DNA of 64,000 nucleotides from an uncultured Eubacteriales bacterium (GCA_958421945.1 CATZMZ010000003.1:115261-179260), one strand, 5' to 3'; counted from the first letter of the stretch, positions 1 through 9,223 are shown. The notes: generated from the sequence alone by a model not told the origin. Numbers and translations: made by a program.

Positions 1-1
1 C

Positions 2-376
2 CTCTTTTCCAACGCTTCGCTCGGAAATCAGATTGCCGCCGTATTCGTCGCGGTTTGCCTTTTGTTTTTCGCCTTTTCAACTATAATCAGCTGGAATTTA
101 TTCGGAAAAATTAACTTCGTTTACCTTTTCGGCAAAAAAAGCTCTATAATTTATTCGATAATATCTATAGCTTTTATATTCCTCGGCTCGCTGCTGCAAA
201 ACGACCTCGTTTGGGAATGTTCCGATTTGTTTAACTACCTGATGGTTTTGCCGAACGCGCTTGCGCTGTTGTTCCTCTATAAAATCGTTTTGGGCGAATT
301 AAAGGAAAACGGCAAAAAGAACTTCGATAAATCGCCCAACGCACCCATCGCCGAAAATTTGCAGGACGACGAATAA
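2..376 (+). CDS. Alanine/sodium symporter (AGCS family), 3' end only
   Basis: The frame is open from the left edge, so the gene starts outside the window; about 124 C-terminal residues are present. The piece has membrane segments and the AGCS-type pattern FAFSTIISW...YLFG...IFLGSL...DLVW...LMVLPNALALL, typical of the last helices of Na+/alanine symporters. The family co-transports alanine or glycine with Na+ across the cytoplasmic membrane. The charged tail after the last helix (about 30 residues ending DDE) is cytoplasmic by family topology. A terminator hairpin follows 30 bases after the stop codon, so this gene ends its transcript. Family assignment is fairly secure; substrate is inferred. 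Confidence 0.8.
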   Translation, partial: LFSNASLGNQIAAVFVAVCLLFFAFSTIISWNLFGKINFVYLFGKKSSIIYSIISIAFIFLGSLLQNDLVWECSDLFNYLMVLPNALALLFLYKIVLGELKENGKKNFDKSPNAPIAENLQDDE

Positions 377-406
377 CGTAAATATAAGTTTTTAACGAAT
401 AAAATG

Positions 407-440
407 CCGCAGTACGGGTTTAAGCCGTCTGCGGTTTTTT
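407..440 (+). terminator. Rho-independent terminator after the symporter gene
   Basis: The arms CCGCAG (407-412) and CTGCGG (429-434) enclose a second short stem, and six T follow directly. It lies 30 bases after the symporter stop codon. Confidence 0.8.
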
Positions 441-488
441 GTTTTAAAAAATTTTAGAAAAAATTTGTCAAAAAGGTATTAAATATAA

Positions 489-517
489 TTGACAATCTTT
501 CATAATTTCGTTATAAT
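489..517 (+). promoter_or_regulatory. Consensus sigma-A promoter for the tRNA pair
   Basis: TTGACA at 489-494 and TATAAT at 512-517 are both perfect consensus and separated by exactly 17 bases. The tRNA-Met gene begins 24 bases after the -10 box, as expected for a stable-RNA promoter. Confidence 0.9.
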
Positions 518-540
518 ACATTAGCATTTGATTGCAGAAT

Positions 541-617
541 GGCGGCGTAGCTTAGTTGGTTAGAGCGGCCGGTTCATACCCGGCAGGTCGTCGGTTCGAC
601 TCTGACCGCCGCTACCA
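541..617 (+). tRNA. tRNA-Met (CAT), elongator type
   Basis: A 77-base cloverleaf. The acceptor stem is GGCGGCG with CGCCGCT (one G-U pair), followed by discriminator A and an encoded CCA. The anticodon stem GCCGG/CCGGC carries the loop TTCATAC, giving anticodon CAT. The first acceptor pair can form (G-U), which fits elongator rather than initiator tRNA; a tRNA-Ile2 reading with modified C cannot be excluded from sequence. It is preceded by a perfect promoter and followed by tRNA-Glu. Confidence 0.93.
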
Positions 618-734
618 AGATAAAACCACGGCGCAAGTCGGCAATAAATATATACCGTGACGATATGCAAAGCGGCAACGCAAAACGCAGAGGGAATGGC
701 AGTAAACGGGACGCTGAGAGTACCCGAAAGAAGT

Positions 735-809
735 GGCCCCATGGTCAAGCGGTTAAGACACCACCCTTTCACGGTGGTATCATGGGTTCGAATCCCGTTG
801 GGGTCACCA
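735..809 (+). tRNA. tRNA-Glu (TTC)
   Basis: A 75-base cloverleaf with acceptor GGCCCCA/TGGGGTC, anticodon stem CCACC/GGTGG, loop CTTTCAC (anticodon TTC) and an encoded CCA at 807-809. The last six bases (TCACCA) are also the first six bases of the 293-base direct repeat that brackets the following island, as at a tRNA-associated integration point. Confidence 0.93.
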
Positions 810-1096
810 AACAAAGTAAAGACGAACCCGTTTCCTTTAGGAGACGGATTCGCCTTTGTTTTTAAGCTGAAAAAATATATTTCAAATACTAAAACAGTAA
901 GGATTTTCCTTGCTGTTTTACTGTTTTTAAAACCTTTCACTTGTCAATAAACTTTGGTTATAGGATTTTTGCGTGATATAACCAAAGTAAAACCATATTC
1001 AAGGAGAATTAATATGAAAAAATTTTACGTTGGCGAAAATAAATATTAAGAGTAGAAAGTTTTGGCGAAGGATTGGAAGAATGCGCTAATGCCTTT
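804..1096. repeat. 293-base direct repeat, left copy (island boundary)
   Basis: This copy matches 23303-23595 over its full length with no gaps; hand alignment gives 31 mismatches (about 89% identity). It starts in the 3' end of tRNA-Glu and contains, in order, two terminator-like hairpins (821-863 and 891-929), a perfect 12-base inverted repeat ACTTTGGTTATA...TATAACCAAAGT (951-962 and 977-988), a strong ribosome binding site AAGGAG and a short reading frame. The two copies enclose the AT-rich island at about 1.3-22.3 kb. Confidence 0.85.
821..863 (+). terminator. Terminator of the tRNA-Met/tRNA-Glu transcript
   Basis: The arms 821-835 and 840-854 pair over 15 positions (three as G-U) with a 4-base loop, followed by a T-rich run. 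A second hairpin with a T-run follows at 891-929 (AAAACAG...CTGTTTT), making a tandem terminator. In the right repeat copy the matching hairpin (23320-23362) is close to perfect. Confidence 0.75.
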
Positions 1097-1159
1097 GCGG
1101 AATAGGTAATTGAAATTCGCGAAAAATATCCCGAAGTCATTTTCGAGGCTTGCGCCTGA
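1014..1159 (+). pseudogene. Decayed short gene inside the left repeat copy
   Basis: ATG at 1014 sits behind AAGGAG, but the frame ends after 11 codons (MKKFYVGENKY then TAA). Coding-like sequence continues in other frames (EGLEECANAFAE, then IREKYPEVIFEACA) with further stops. The right copy (23513) stays open a little longer. The family is not recognised. Stops and frame changes indicate a dead gene remnant. Confidence 0.5.
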
Positions 1160-1308
1160 TTGCCGAAATCGTAGAATTATTTACTTTTTAATTTTTATCT
1201 CCACCACAACATTTGACAAAAAGCCTTAAAACCAACCTACCCGCAAATCTCCCAAGAGTATTTAACACTTGAGGTCATATCATTTACCTACAAATGCTCC
1301 TTTCGTTT

Positions 1309-2661
1309 TTATTTCACTTTATATGTTTTTTCTAAATACAAAACATCGTATTGTTTTAAGTTAAACTCATTTACATTTATGTTCGTTTCCGTCATAAAGT
1401 TATCCTGATTTATTAAATAAACTTTAAACCCATCTTTTATATCCGTTTTGATAACGGTATCTTCCCCGATATTAGATATTAAAATACCTTGTTTGCCGTT
1501 GCCCGTTGCAGATATAACGTAAACGTTTTTATTATCACACTTTGTTTCTACTTGATTTCCCATTTTATAGAGATTTCCAAATGCCTTAAAGCCGAAATAT
1601 GAGCAATAGGGAGTTTTATATATTGAATTAAACAATCCACCGTACGCACTGCTTGTCATTCTCGCATCGTAAAAACACATTAGCGCGGTCTTTTGAGCGT
1701 GCATACCTATCATAAACGCAACGTAATTTGCGCAGGCTATTGATTTTCCCAAATCTTCTGCCCGAGCATTTGTATTCCACTCGTTCATATGTATTTCTAC
1801 GTTAAAAAGTCTCGCTTGTTCAAAAATTTTCTCTACGTATTTTTCTCTTTCAACCGTATCGACCACGCCCGCATAACTGTGGTGTGAAAAAAAATCAAAT
1901 GGCAATTTTTCTTTTACAACCATTTCTATAAATTTCTCAAAGAAATCCTTAAAATATAAAGTTCTTTGTTGCCATTTACTTATTTCGATACTCTTTAAGC
2001 CCATAGCGATTGCACCGTTTAGCATATCGTCGTTGACAAAATAAAATCCGCTTGAAGCATATCCCCCGATTTTAATCGAGTTTCCGAAACACTGTCTTAA
2101 TCTTTTTGAAGTTATTCTGTAAAGATTAAAATAATCTTCCATAGAACCCTGCCACATCATATTTTCTTTTAAGTCGCCAGAATTATCCGGTTCGTTCCAG
2201 ATTTCCCAGTATTTAATATTGTACTTAAATCCGTTTGCCCAGCCTTCGTTATAATGGCGGATAATATGTTCGCAAATAATAGCCCACTTTATATAGTCTT
2301 TTGGCGGGAATATCCTGTACGCCTTTATATGGACGTAATTTTCTATCGTAACGCCAAGCCTGAAAACTGGTTCACAGTCGTTTTCTATTAAACCTTTTAT
2401 AATAATATCCGTAAAAGAAAAATCATAATTTTTTTCGTCAAAGGGATTCGCTTCGAAATCTCTGAAAATATTCGGGATATCCACAAACAAATTACCGCCG
2501 AAAGCGCCGCCTACGTCGTGCAATCTCGAATAGGGAATATTTGCGTCTTTTAAGTAATGAAAAAATTCCGTGTTTATTCCGTCAATCGGTGGCTGACCTA
2601 CTGCGTGCATAGGCTTGATTGTTCCAACGATTTTATTCTTATCTACTAAAATATTAGTCAT
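1309..2661 (-). CDS. GH39-like glycoside hydrolase, locus 1
   Basis: A 450-residue protein with no signal peptide, so probably cytoplasmic and acting on imported oligosaccharides. It shows clan GH-A hallmarks: YWEIWNEP at about 151-158 with acid/base Glu157, and VEIHMNEWN at 288-296 with the likely nucleophile Glu294. These fit the GH39 pattern (beta-xylosidase/alpha-L-iduronidase fold). It is a paralogue of the enzyme at 55208-56530; both begin with a VG..KPMHA stretch and share SRLHD/CRLHD, FPPKDY and WNEP blocks. Here it is the last gene of the locus, 20 bases after the oxidoreductase gene; in locus 2 the equivalent gene is first. GGAG lies ahead of the ATG. The substrate cannot be read from the sequence. 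Confidence 0.75.
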   Translation of the reverse strand: MTNILVDKNKIVGTIKPMHAVGQPPIDGINTEFFHYLKDANIPYSRLHDVGGAFGGNLFVDIPNIFRDFEANPFDEKNYDFSFTDIIIKGLIENDCEPVFRLGVTIENYVHIKAYRIFPPKDYIKWAIICEHIIRHYNEGWANGFKYNIKYWEIWNEPDNSGDLKENMMWQGSMEDYFNLYRITSKRLRQCFGNSIKIGGYASSGFYFVNDDMLNGAIAMGLKSIEISKWQQRTLYFKDFFEKFIEMVVKEKLPFDFFSHHSYAGVVDTVEREKYVEKIFEQARLFNVEIHMNEWNTNARAEDLGKSIACANYVAFMIGMHAQKTALMCFYDARMTSSAYGGLFNSIYKTPYCSYFGFKAFGNLYKMGNQVETKCDNKNVYVISATGNGKQGILISNIGEDTVIKTDIKDGFKVYLINQDNFMTETNINVNEFNLKQYDVLYLEKTYKVK

Positions 2662-2681
2662 TAAAGTATTCTCCGCTCAAT

Positions 2682-3908
2682 CTATTTAATCAAAATATTT
2701 TTACCATTATGTATTCTTGATTTTTCAGCCATAAACGCTATTTTATGTCCAAATACAGAAGTTGAAATATCTGTTATGTTTTTTGTTTTAATATTGTTTT
2801 CAAAATAGTCAATACAGTGTTTAACAATACTTACATCTCCACCGGCGTGGTGTTCATAGCCACCCTTTGGATACTCAACCTTAACAAGCTGTCTTTCCCC
2901 ATTTAGTTTTTCAACTACAATATCACCATCTTCGTCATAAATAAAACCTTCTGTACCAAAGATTTTCAAATGTCTTGTTATATCATTAGTAAAAGCAATA
3001 CTTAAAAATTGAGCAGTAATTCCGCCTTCAAACATCATATTGACGGTTTGATGATCGCAAATATTATTATCACAATAGAAAACACATCTTGAATAAATGT
3101 TATTTCTGTCAGCGAGAGAATTATTGATTTCGGTTTCGGTATCACCCAAACGTCCGTGTTTAGATAGTCCCGCAACTTTTTCAAATTTTTCGTTATTATA
3201 AATATAATAACAACTATACTTACAATCGGTTTTATATTTACAATCTATGCAGTTCCTTGCTGCACCTATAGGCGCATTGCTAGGTTTAAAATAAGACAAT
3301 TCGCCAACGGAAGAAACGGATAAACACTTTCTTCCCAAAAGCCAACAAATCATATCTATATCGTGACAATTTTTTGCAAGAATCAAGGGAGTGCTGATGT
3401 TTGTATTTCTCCAGTTTCCACGAACGTAAGAATGGGCAAAATGATAATATCCTATCTCTTCAACCATCGAAAGAGAAATGACCTTCCCTATCTCATTGCC
3501 ATCTAACAATTCCTTAACGCCCGTATAGAATGGAGAATAACGCAAAACATGACAAACGACAACCTTTCGACCTAAACGCTTTGCTTTTTCGGCAATTGCT
3601 TCACATTCTTTAAGCGAAACAGCTATAGGTTTTTCTAACAAAATATCATATCCCAAATCCAAGGCTTTAATAACTTGTCTATAATGTAAAGGATCAAGTG
3701 TCGAAACTACAAGAGCATCTGCTCTTTTTTTCTTAAAAAAATCACTTTCATTCGTAAAAAAACCACTATATTTAACACCATATTCTTTTGCGACTTCTCG
3801 TTTACTAATATCAACATCGCAAACTGAAGTAATCTCAGAACCATAATACTTTATAAAATGCGCATATGTAAGTCCACGTCCACCCAATCCAATTATTGCA
3901 AATTTCAT
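2682..3908 (-). CDS. Gfo/Idh/MocA-family oxidoreductase with Cys clusters
   Basis: A 408-residue NAD(P)-dependent sugar dehydrogenase-type protein. The N-terminal Rossmann motif is GLGGRG (residues 7-12), followed by the family EKP motif (92-94) and KNCHDIDMICW (180-189) with the catalytic His/Asp region. Unusual for the family core are Cys220, Cys223, Cys229 and Cys233 (CxxCx5CxxxC) and then Cys275, Cys279 and Cys284 near an SRCVFYCDNNICDH motif, suggesting a bound metal or Fe-S site. The family oxidises or epimerises sugars, sugar acids or nucleotide sugars. It lies between the ADP-ribosylglycohydrolase-family gene (13-base gap) and the GH39 gene (20-base gap), so probably one transcript. 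The substrate is unknown. Confidence 0.85.
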   Translation of the reverse strand: MKFAIIGLGGRGLTYAHFIKYYGSEITSVCDVDISKREVAKEYGVKYSGFFTNESDFFKKKRADALVVSTLDPLHYRQVIKALDLGYDILLEKPIAVSLKECEAIAEKAKRLGRKVVVCHVLRYSPFYTGVKELLDGNEIGKVISLSMVEEIGYYHFAHSYVRGNWRNTNISTPLILAKNCHDIDMICWLLGRKCLSVSSVGELSYFKPSNAPIGAARNCIDCKYKTDCKYSCYYIYNNEKFEKVAGLSKHGRLGDTETEINNSLADRNNIYSRCVFYCDNNICDHQTVNMMFEGGITAQFLSIAFTNDITRHLKIFGTEGFIYDEDGDIVVEKLNGERQLVKVEYPKGGYEHHAGGDVSIVKHCIDYFENNIKTKNITDISTSVFGHKIAFMAEKSRIHNGKNILIK

Positions 3909-3921
3909 TAGTATTTCCCTA

Positions 3922-5460
3922 TTATTTATTCAAAAAGAAACTTTTAACTATTGAAGTAGTTGAATGATTAGCCACCTGAATATCTATGTAGAACTCTGAC
4001 TTACACCCAAAAAAATCTTCAGCCGTAAATTCTATATCAACTTTTGCTTGATAGTTATGTGTAATCTGTAAAGCACATGAAGAACATTTACCTTTAGAAA
4101 CAACTAATCCTTCCCTTGTAAAGACATAAATATTTAACCATCTTTGCTCATTTAATATGCCATTATCTGTGACATATAGTGTAACAGTTTTTGTTTCACC
4201 AATACAAATTGAGTTAGATTCATGAAAATCTAATACAACATTAAATGTTGGAAAGTTATAAATCACCATATATGGCGATAATTCTTTCAAACGCTCAAAT
4301 GGCAAAAATTGTTCCATTGTATTTGTATCAATTAAAGACAAATGACGTGATTTTGTAAATAATAGTTTATTTGCGTCACGATTCTTTACTGCGAATTTTT
4401 CGCCCTGAATACTAAAGTCACAATATTTGCCTAAAAATGCTGGAATACAAGACAACACTCTATCAGTCATTTCATCTATGTCTTTTGGAGCTGAAATACC
4501 TGGAGATAAAATATTAATACATTTTGTTACTATTTTATTATTCAGGGGCTTAACCCATTTTTCTGGAAGTTTATCGTTCCCAATAATAATACCTAAAATA
4601 GAACCAATTGTAGCTGCTGTACAATCTGCATCATCACCAATATTGACAGCTAAACAAATAGCTTTTTCAAAATCTCCTTCACTGTAAAGCCAACAAAGAA
4701 TCAGAAAACCTATATGACAAGCAGAATCAAAACCTGGTCTTGCCATGGGAAAACTATCACATCTTTTTTCCGGTGGTTTATCCTGAATACCAAAATTACA
4801 AGTAATTTCCGAAAGTAATCGCACCCTTACTTTTTTCCATTCCGTTTTTTTCTTGTATTCTTCCATAACAATTTTTATTGCTTTTGCACATATGCAATCT
4901 TTAGGTATATATGAAAGCCCTATTTTGATAAGTTTTTCAGTATTGCTCTCAATAAAAGCAGCACTTTCAACAGTTGCACAAAAGATTTCTGCATAAAGGC
5001 CTTCTTCCCCATGATCTATTACTGCATCATAATAGGCATATTCAGCTGCTTTATCAGGAATTCCTGGGCATAAACAAGCCCAAATCTCCGAACGAATAAA
5101 ACATCCATTACTATTGTGATAATCATTATCAATTATTCCCGAAAGAGGTGGTTTTAAACCATTACGAAGATTAGACTTTGCACTGCCATACTCTACCCAA
5201 TTTGGAATTACATAAGCTGAAAAATAATCTGAAAGAATATCAGAATTCACAAATTTTCCAAAACGTTCAACTGCATTTAGCCATAGTATTTGAAGATCCA
5301 AATCATCATTAGCTGGAGGATCAGCAATTGTATCTTCATCATAAAATGAAACATTATTAATTACTCTTGGCCCTTCATATGGAGCACCTAAACAACCTCC
5401 GATATTTTTTCCATTCCAACATCCGGAAATCTTGTTTTTTAATTGTGTGTAAGTTAACAT
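3922..5460 (-). CDS. ADP-ribosylglycohydrolase-family protein
   Basis: A 512-residue protein with DraG/ADPRH-fold signatures: GCWNGKNIGGCLGAPYEG (13-30), the acidic pair Asp52-Asp53 in NDDLDLQ, and GDDADCTAATIGSILG (275-290) with the second metal-binding Asp cluster (276, 277, 279). Both Mg2+-binding half-sites are therefore present, suggesting an active enzyme. The region after about residue 370 is an extra beta-rich domain absent from small ADPRH proteins. The family removes ADP-ribose from proteins or nucleic acids, but in sugar-use loci related proteins may act on other N- or O-glycosides. There is no signal peptide. It starts with RBS AAGGAAAT, after a 134-base gap with a strong hairpin, so its expression may be uncoupled from the surface-protein genes upstream. 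Confidence 0.8.
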   Translation of the reverse strand: MLTYTQLKNKISGCWNGKNIGGCLGAPYEGPRVINNVSFYDEDTIADPPANDDLDLQILWLNAVERFGKFVNSDILSDYFSAYVIPNWVEYGSAKSNLRNGLKPPLSGIIDNDYHNSNGCFIRSEIWACLCPGIPDKAAEYAYYDAVIDHGEEGLYAEIFCATVESAAFIESNTEKLIKIGLSYIPKDCICAKAIKIVMEEYKKKTEWKKVRVRLLSEITCNFGIQDKPPEKRCDSFPMARPGFDSACHIGFLILCWLYSEGDFEKAICLAVNIGDDADCTAATIGSILGIIIGNDKLPEKWVKPLNNKIVTKCINILSPGISAPKDIDEMTDRVLSCIPAFLGKYCDFSIQGEKFAVKNRDANKLLFTKSRHLSLIDTNTMEQFLPFERLKELSPYMVIYNFPTFNVVLDFHESNSICIGETKTVTLYVTDNGILNEQRWLNIYVFTREGLVVSKGKCSSCALQITHNYQAKVDIEFTAEDFFGCKSEFYIDIQVANHSTTSIVKSFFLNK

Positions 5461-5547
5461 ATTTTTTATTTCCTTTTTTAAAAAACAAATATATTAAACA
5501 CTTTTTCATAATGTTTAATCTTCTTGTTTTTAATATTCTATCTTGAG

Positions 5548-5583
5548 GTTTTTCCTTTCCACTTAATTATGGAAAGGAAAAAC
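5548..5583 (-). other. Intercistronic hairpin between surface module and enzyme genes
   Basis: A perfect 14-base inverted repeat (5548-5561 with 5570-5583; core TTTTCCTTTCCA/TGGAAAGGAAAA) with an 8-base loop, 12 bases after the stop codon of the upstream Big2 lipoprotein gene. No T-run follows on the minus strand, so it looks more like an mRNA-stabilising or processing stem than a classical terminator. A perfect stem occupies the matching position in locus 2 (42281-42308). Confidence 0.65.
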
Positions 5584-5594
5584 AATCAAATAAA

Positions 5595-7280
5595 TTATCT
5601 TAATGAGATACCATTTGTTTCGTCATAAGCAAACACTGAATCTTCACTAAACATTTCTGGATGGGCAGTATTCAAATCTGCTTCTGTATTATATTTGTAT
5701 AATGTGTCTTCTTCAAGAATAACACCAGATGAATGATAATGTACCCACGTACAATTAGTTGCGCTTACTGCATAAACATCTTGCAGTGTACAATTTTCTG
5801 TACCATATGAATAAATCAAACCAGGTATTGCAGGATCACCATTTGCGCTGAATTCTGCTTCTACTATACAGTTTTTCATTATTCCATGAACTGTTCCTGC
5901 CAAAAATGCCGATGCCATAAATCCTTCATTATAATCTCCAGCATTTGCATTTATGTCACCATTTAAAACAAGTATACTCTCAACAGTTCCATACATTTGG
6001 CTAAATATACCAGAATTTATCATTGTTTTTTGTGTTTCAAATCTAATTTTATCAAAACAAATATTCTTTACCGTACCTGTAATATATCCAAATATACAGT
6101 TTCTTGCTGATTGCGTTCCACTTGTCAATGCTTCTGCAATTAATGCATTCTTAATTGTGTATCCATTTCCATCAAATGTAGCATCAAACGATCTATCTTT
6201 TGGATTAAGATTTCCAAAAGAATCTCTCCAACTATATCCCTCAACCCCACAAATTCCTATTGGAGTTATTGCATTATTATTGTAATCAATATCATTTGTA
6301 AGAATATAATAGTTTGCTGAATCCCAAAGTTTGTCGTTACCATTTTTTGCAGCATAAGCAAGTGTATCCATGTCATCTATACAATTAATTGATGTTATTA
6401 CCTTAACACTTACTGAACATATATTATTACCATATGATGCAGTTACTGTTGCCTTGCCAGTATTTATCGCTGTTAATTTACCTTTTTCATCAACCATTAC
6501 AATATTATTATCACTAGATGAATAGGTTACATCATCCATGTTTATATTCAATAAGTTTTCATTCTCATCATAGACCTTAAAAGTGAATGTGTCTGTATTA
6601 TTTGAATTTGTCTTACCTGAAAGAGTATTTCCTGATGCAATCCTTATTTCTTCCTCATCAGAAATTAAAACTGTAAACATTTCTACTTCTATCTCAGTTG
6701 TATCTGTATACTCTTTGTTATTATAATTTACTGTACATGTAATAATTGCATTACCAACGTTAATTCCTGTTACTCTACCATTTTGATCAACTGTTGCAAT
6801 ATTTTCATTCGAGCTAGTCCAAACAAAATTTAAATTATCACTATCTATTAGTTGTTCACCAAAATACATAATAGCAGATATACTTATAGAGCGATTCTTA
6901 AATATAGATGTCTTTTCTGCTGTCAGATAAAAATTACCTTCTGAAACTAGTTTTTCCTTAACTGTAACTTCACAAGATGCTTTTTGTTCTCCCTTTGTCG
7001 CTGTAATAACTGTTTTTCCAAACTTAATACCGGTTACTACTCCGTTCTTCACTGTTGCAATTGTTTCATTGTCGCTTGTCCAAGTTACACCTTCAATATT
7101 TGCAGTAATTGTAATTGTTTCATCAATATAAACTGTTATTGCATTTTTATCTAATGATAGTATATCGTTATTTACTATAGATTCATTTTTTTTATTACAT
7201 CCATACATAATGGACAAAAATACACAAACAAAAAATAGAACAATATATGCTATTTTTCTTAAATTAAATTCTCTTTTCAT
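5595..7280 (-). CDS. Big2-repeat / GLUG-like surface lipoprotein, locus 1
   Basis: A 561-residue lipoprotein. A basic hydrophobic leader ends in the lipobox-like IMYGC, so the mature protein should be lipid-anchored outside. Three bacterial Ig-like group 2 (Big2) domains follow, with the usual WTS(S/D)N..IATV...G..TGI..G.A.IT pattern, at about 40-110, 115-200 and 205-295. The C-terminal part (about 300-530) has repeated short segments such as FDATFDGNGYTIKN and TVKNICFDKIRF, resembling GLUG-type beta-solenoid repeats. The same C-terminal domain is found in the two locus 2 proteins at 42340-44412 and 44607-46559. RBS AAGGAGG. It follows the DUF4838 gene by 10 bases. A carbohydrate-binding or surface-display role is inferred. 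Confidence 0.75.
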   Translation of the reverse strand: MKREFNLRKIAYIVLFFVCVFLSIMYGCNKKNESIVNNDILSLDKNAITVYIDETITITANIEGVTWTSDNETIATVKNGVVTGIKFGKTVITATKGEQKASCEVTVKEKLVSEGNFYLTAEKTSIFKNRSISISAIMYFGEQLIDSDNLNFVWTSSNENIATVDQNGRVTGINVGNAIITCTVNYNNKEYTDTTEIEVEMFTVLISDEEEIRIASGNTLSGKTNSNNTDTFTFKVYDENENLLNINMDDVTYSSSDNNIVMVDEKGKLTAINTGKATVTASYGNNICSVSVKVITSINCIDDMDTLAYAAKNGNDKLWDSANYYILTNDIDYNNNAITPIGICGVEGYSWRDSFGNLNPKDRSFDATFDGNGYTIKNALIAEALTSGTQSARNCIFGYITGTVKNICFDKIRFETQKTMINSGIFSQMYGTVESILVLNGDINANAGDYNEGFMASAFLAGTVHGIMKNCIVEAEFSANGDPAIPGLIYSYGTENCTLQDVYAVSATNCTWVHYHSSGVILEEDTLYKYNTEADLNTAHPEMFSEDSVFAYDETNGISLR

Positions 7281-7290
7281 AAATTCCTCC

Positions 7291-9213
7291 TTAATTTAAT
7301 TTAGAGCGCAAATCTAAAATAAAATCACTTACATTTGTAGCTGCTGCTGCAGTACCAGTCTTAACAATTCCATTTGCACTGGCTATTTCTTCAAACTTAT
7401 TTATAAGTAATTTCAATTCACTATTACTATAATTATTTTTATAAAAAGTAAGTCTAAAATATATATTTAATAACCTTTCTTTTTCAATTCTATTATGCAA
7501 TTTATAGTATCTTTCTTTGTTTGTCTCTTTTAGAGATGCAATCTTATCTTCAGCTAAATCTAAAGCATTATCAAATTTAAGCAACAACTCATGTGGCCAA
7601 TATGCAGCTTTTTCTGCCGGAGTATCCCATACGTCTCCGTTGCACTTTCCAACAGTTGTTCTCAATGTTTCCATCCATGTATTTAATAATATATAGTATG
7701 AATACATTTCATCACTTGCCTCACCATAATAGCCTTTAATAAACTTTCTTATGACACTATCTGTTGCTTGGTCGCCATTCCACATCATTTGTGCTTGTAC
7801 ATATATACGAAGTTCCTCAAATGATGCCATGCGCACACCCATATCTGCTTCTTCCATCATATAAATAATATTAAATTCTCTTAAAGTATCATTTATTTCT
7901 TTATAAGCATTTAAGTTGTTAAATGGAACAAAAACAGAATCACTTGCATAAAACGAATACTTCCATAGAAACAACTTCTTTGCAACTACCGACCATTTCT
8001 TTAATGTTTGATATGTTGCAGCATTTTTTCCTTCTTTTATTTGCTCTGCCCAATCTGTTCTTATCGGAGCAAACATAACGGAAACGTTATCTCTCGGAAT
8101 ACAATCTTCATGTACAACTCTGAATTCGTTTTCACCAACATTAATTACAGGTGCCGCTTCGGAATATTCATAGGCAAAAATAATAAATTCGATTTCTCTA
8201 TTTGGATACTTTTCGTTAAACCATGGCATTATTTCGTCAATCACATTATTGATAAATACAATTTGCAATCCACTCGGTTGAGCATACTTTTCAATTTCCG
8301 CTTTGCAGTTATCACAAGTACAATAAAGCGCAGTATCTTCATGCCCTAACATAAAATACTTTTTATCTGGTTTACTGTCAATTATTTCTCTCAACCTGTT
8401 TACATATTCCGCACGCATCTCTTCGTTTGTAAAGCATAGGTTATAATCTCCTTTATAGTCTGGCGACGCAGTATACCAGTCAGGATGGCTTGCACCGTAT
8501 ATTGAATAAGGCAAAATATACAAAGCATTTGTATGCCCCCAAAGTCCAAACTCCGACTTGAATGGAGATACTAATCTCATTCTATTCATATACAATGTGT
8601 CTTGCTCCAAAAGATATTCCGTGATACATCTTTCATTAAACGTCGGGACGTAAGTATAGTCGAAATCTTTTACAAAACTCTTGCTTTCTCCGTTGACTTG
8701 AATTTCATCCGGAGCATACGCTTCATAACCTATTTCATAATACAAAAAGTCGTAAGCGCCATATATATTACCGTTACCGTAACCTTCTTTTGCTCCGGCT
8801 ATTATAATTAAATTACCGTATCTTTTAATCTTGAATCCAGAATCTCCGAGTTCGGTTTTATCAAGTTCTAAACCGCTACCTTCTAATATTGACGTGTTGC
8901 CTATTGAAATCAGTTTTTCCGATTTATTAAATACTTTGCCGGTATCTTTTATTATTTCTACTTTGACGTTTGAAGATTGATATATAAAATAAGAGATTTC
9001 TTCTGCCGCAAACGTTTCCGCATCACGAGTCTTTTCCGGAATAACTATTTTATAGTCGGTTCTACCGTCATCAAACAAAACTATATCCGTATCTTCTATA
9101 TCTTTGGCACCGTTTATTTCGTTATTATCTTCATTTGAACAAGAACATCCGAAAATTCCGACAACAAAGATAAGCGATAAAAGAATTAAACAAACCCTTT
9201 TTATTTTTATCAT
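7291..9213 (-). CDS. DUF4838-domain lipoprotein, locus 1
   Basis: A 640-residue lipoprotein with lipobox GIFGC followed by a Cys/Ser/Asn-rich spacer. Residues of about 45-190 resemble the alpha-glucuronidase N-terminal-like domain (DYKIVIPEK..., AAEEISYFIYQ..., GAYDFLYYEIGYEAYAPDE). The central and C-terminal region matches DUF4838 (LCFTNEEMRAEYV..., GHEDTALYCTCDNC). Proteins of this family occur in polysaccharide-use loci and are suspected extracellular glycosidases or binding proteins; no catalytic residue can be named with confidence. It is 10 bases after the giant Ig-like gene and 10 bases before the Big2 lipoprotein gene, with RBS AAAGGTGAT. The 5' part of the gene (about 8050-9213) is visibly richer in CpG than its 3' part. 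Confidence 0.8.
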   Translation of the reverse strand: MIKIKRVCLILLSLIFVVGIFGCSCSNEDNNEINGAKDIEDTDIVLFDDGRTDYKIVIPEKTRDAETFAAEEISYFIYQSSNVKVEIIKDTGKVFNKSEKLISIGNTSILEGSGLELDKTELGDSGFKIKRYGNLIIIAGAKEGYGNGNIYGAYDFLYYEIGYEAYAPDEIQVNGESKSFVKDFDYTYVPTFNERCITEYLLEQDTLYMNRMRLVSPFKSEFGLWGHTNALYILPYSIYGASHPDWYTASPDYKGDYNLCFTNEEMRAEYVNRLREIIDSKPDKKYFMLGHEDTALYCTCDNCKAEIEKYAQPSGLQIVFINNVIDEIMPWFNEKYPNREIEFIIFAYEYSEAAPVINVGENEFRVVHEDCIPRDNVSVMFAPIRTDWAEQIKEGKNAATYQTLKKWSVVAKKLFLWKYSFYASDSVFVPFNNLNAYKEINDTLREFNIIYMMEEADMGVRMASFEELRIYVQAQMMWNGDQATDSVIRKFIKGYYGEASDEMYSYYILLNTWMETLRTTVGKCNGDVWDTPAEKAAYWPHELLLKFDNALDLAEDKIASLKETNKERYYKLHNRIEKERLLNIYFRLTFYKNNYSNSELKLLINKFEEIASANGIVKTGTAAAATNVSDFILDLRSKLN

Positions 9214-9223
9214 TTTATCACCT

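Noticed and set aside
560..950. Overlapping reading frames on both strands across the tRNA-Met/tRNA-Glu region
   Set aside because: They run through tRNA genes and a terminator, have no ribosome binding site and resemble the translated-tRNA artefacts often seen in databases.
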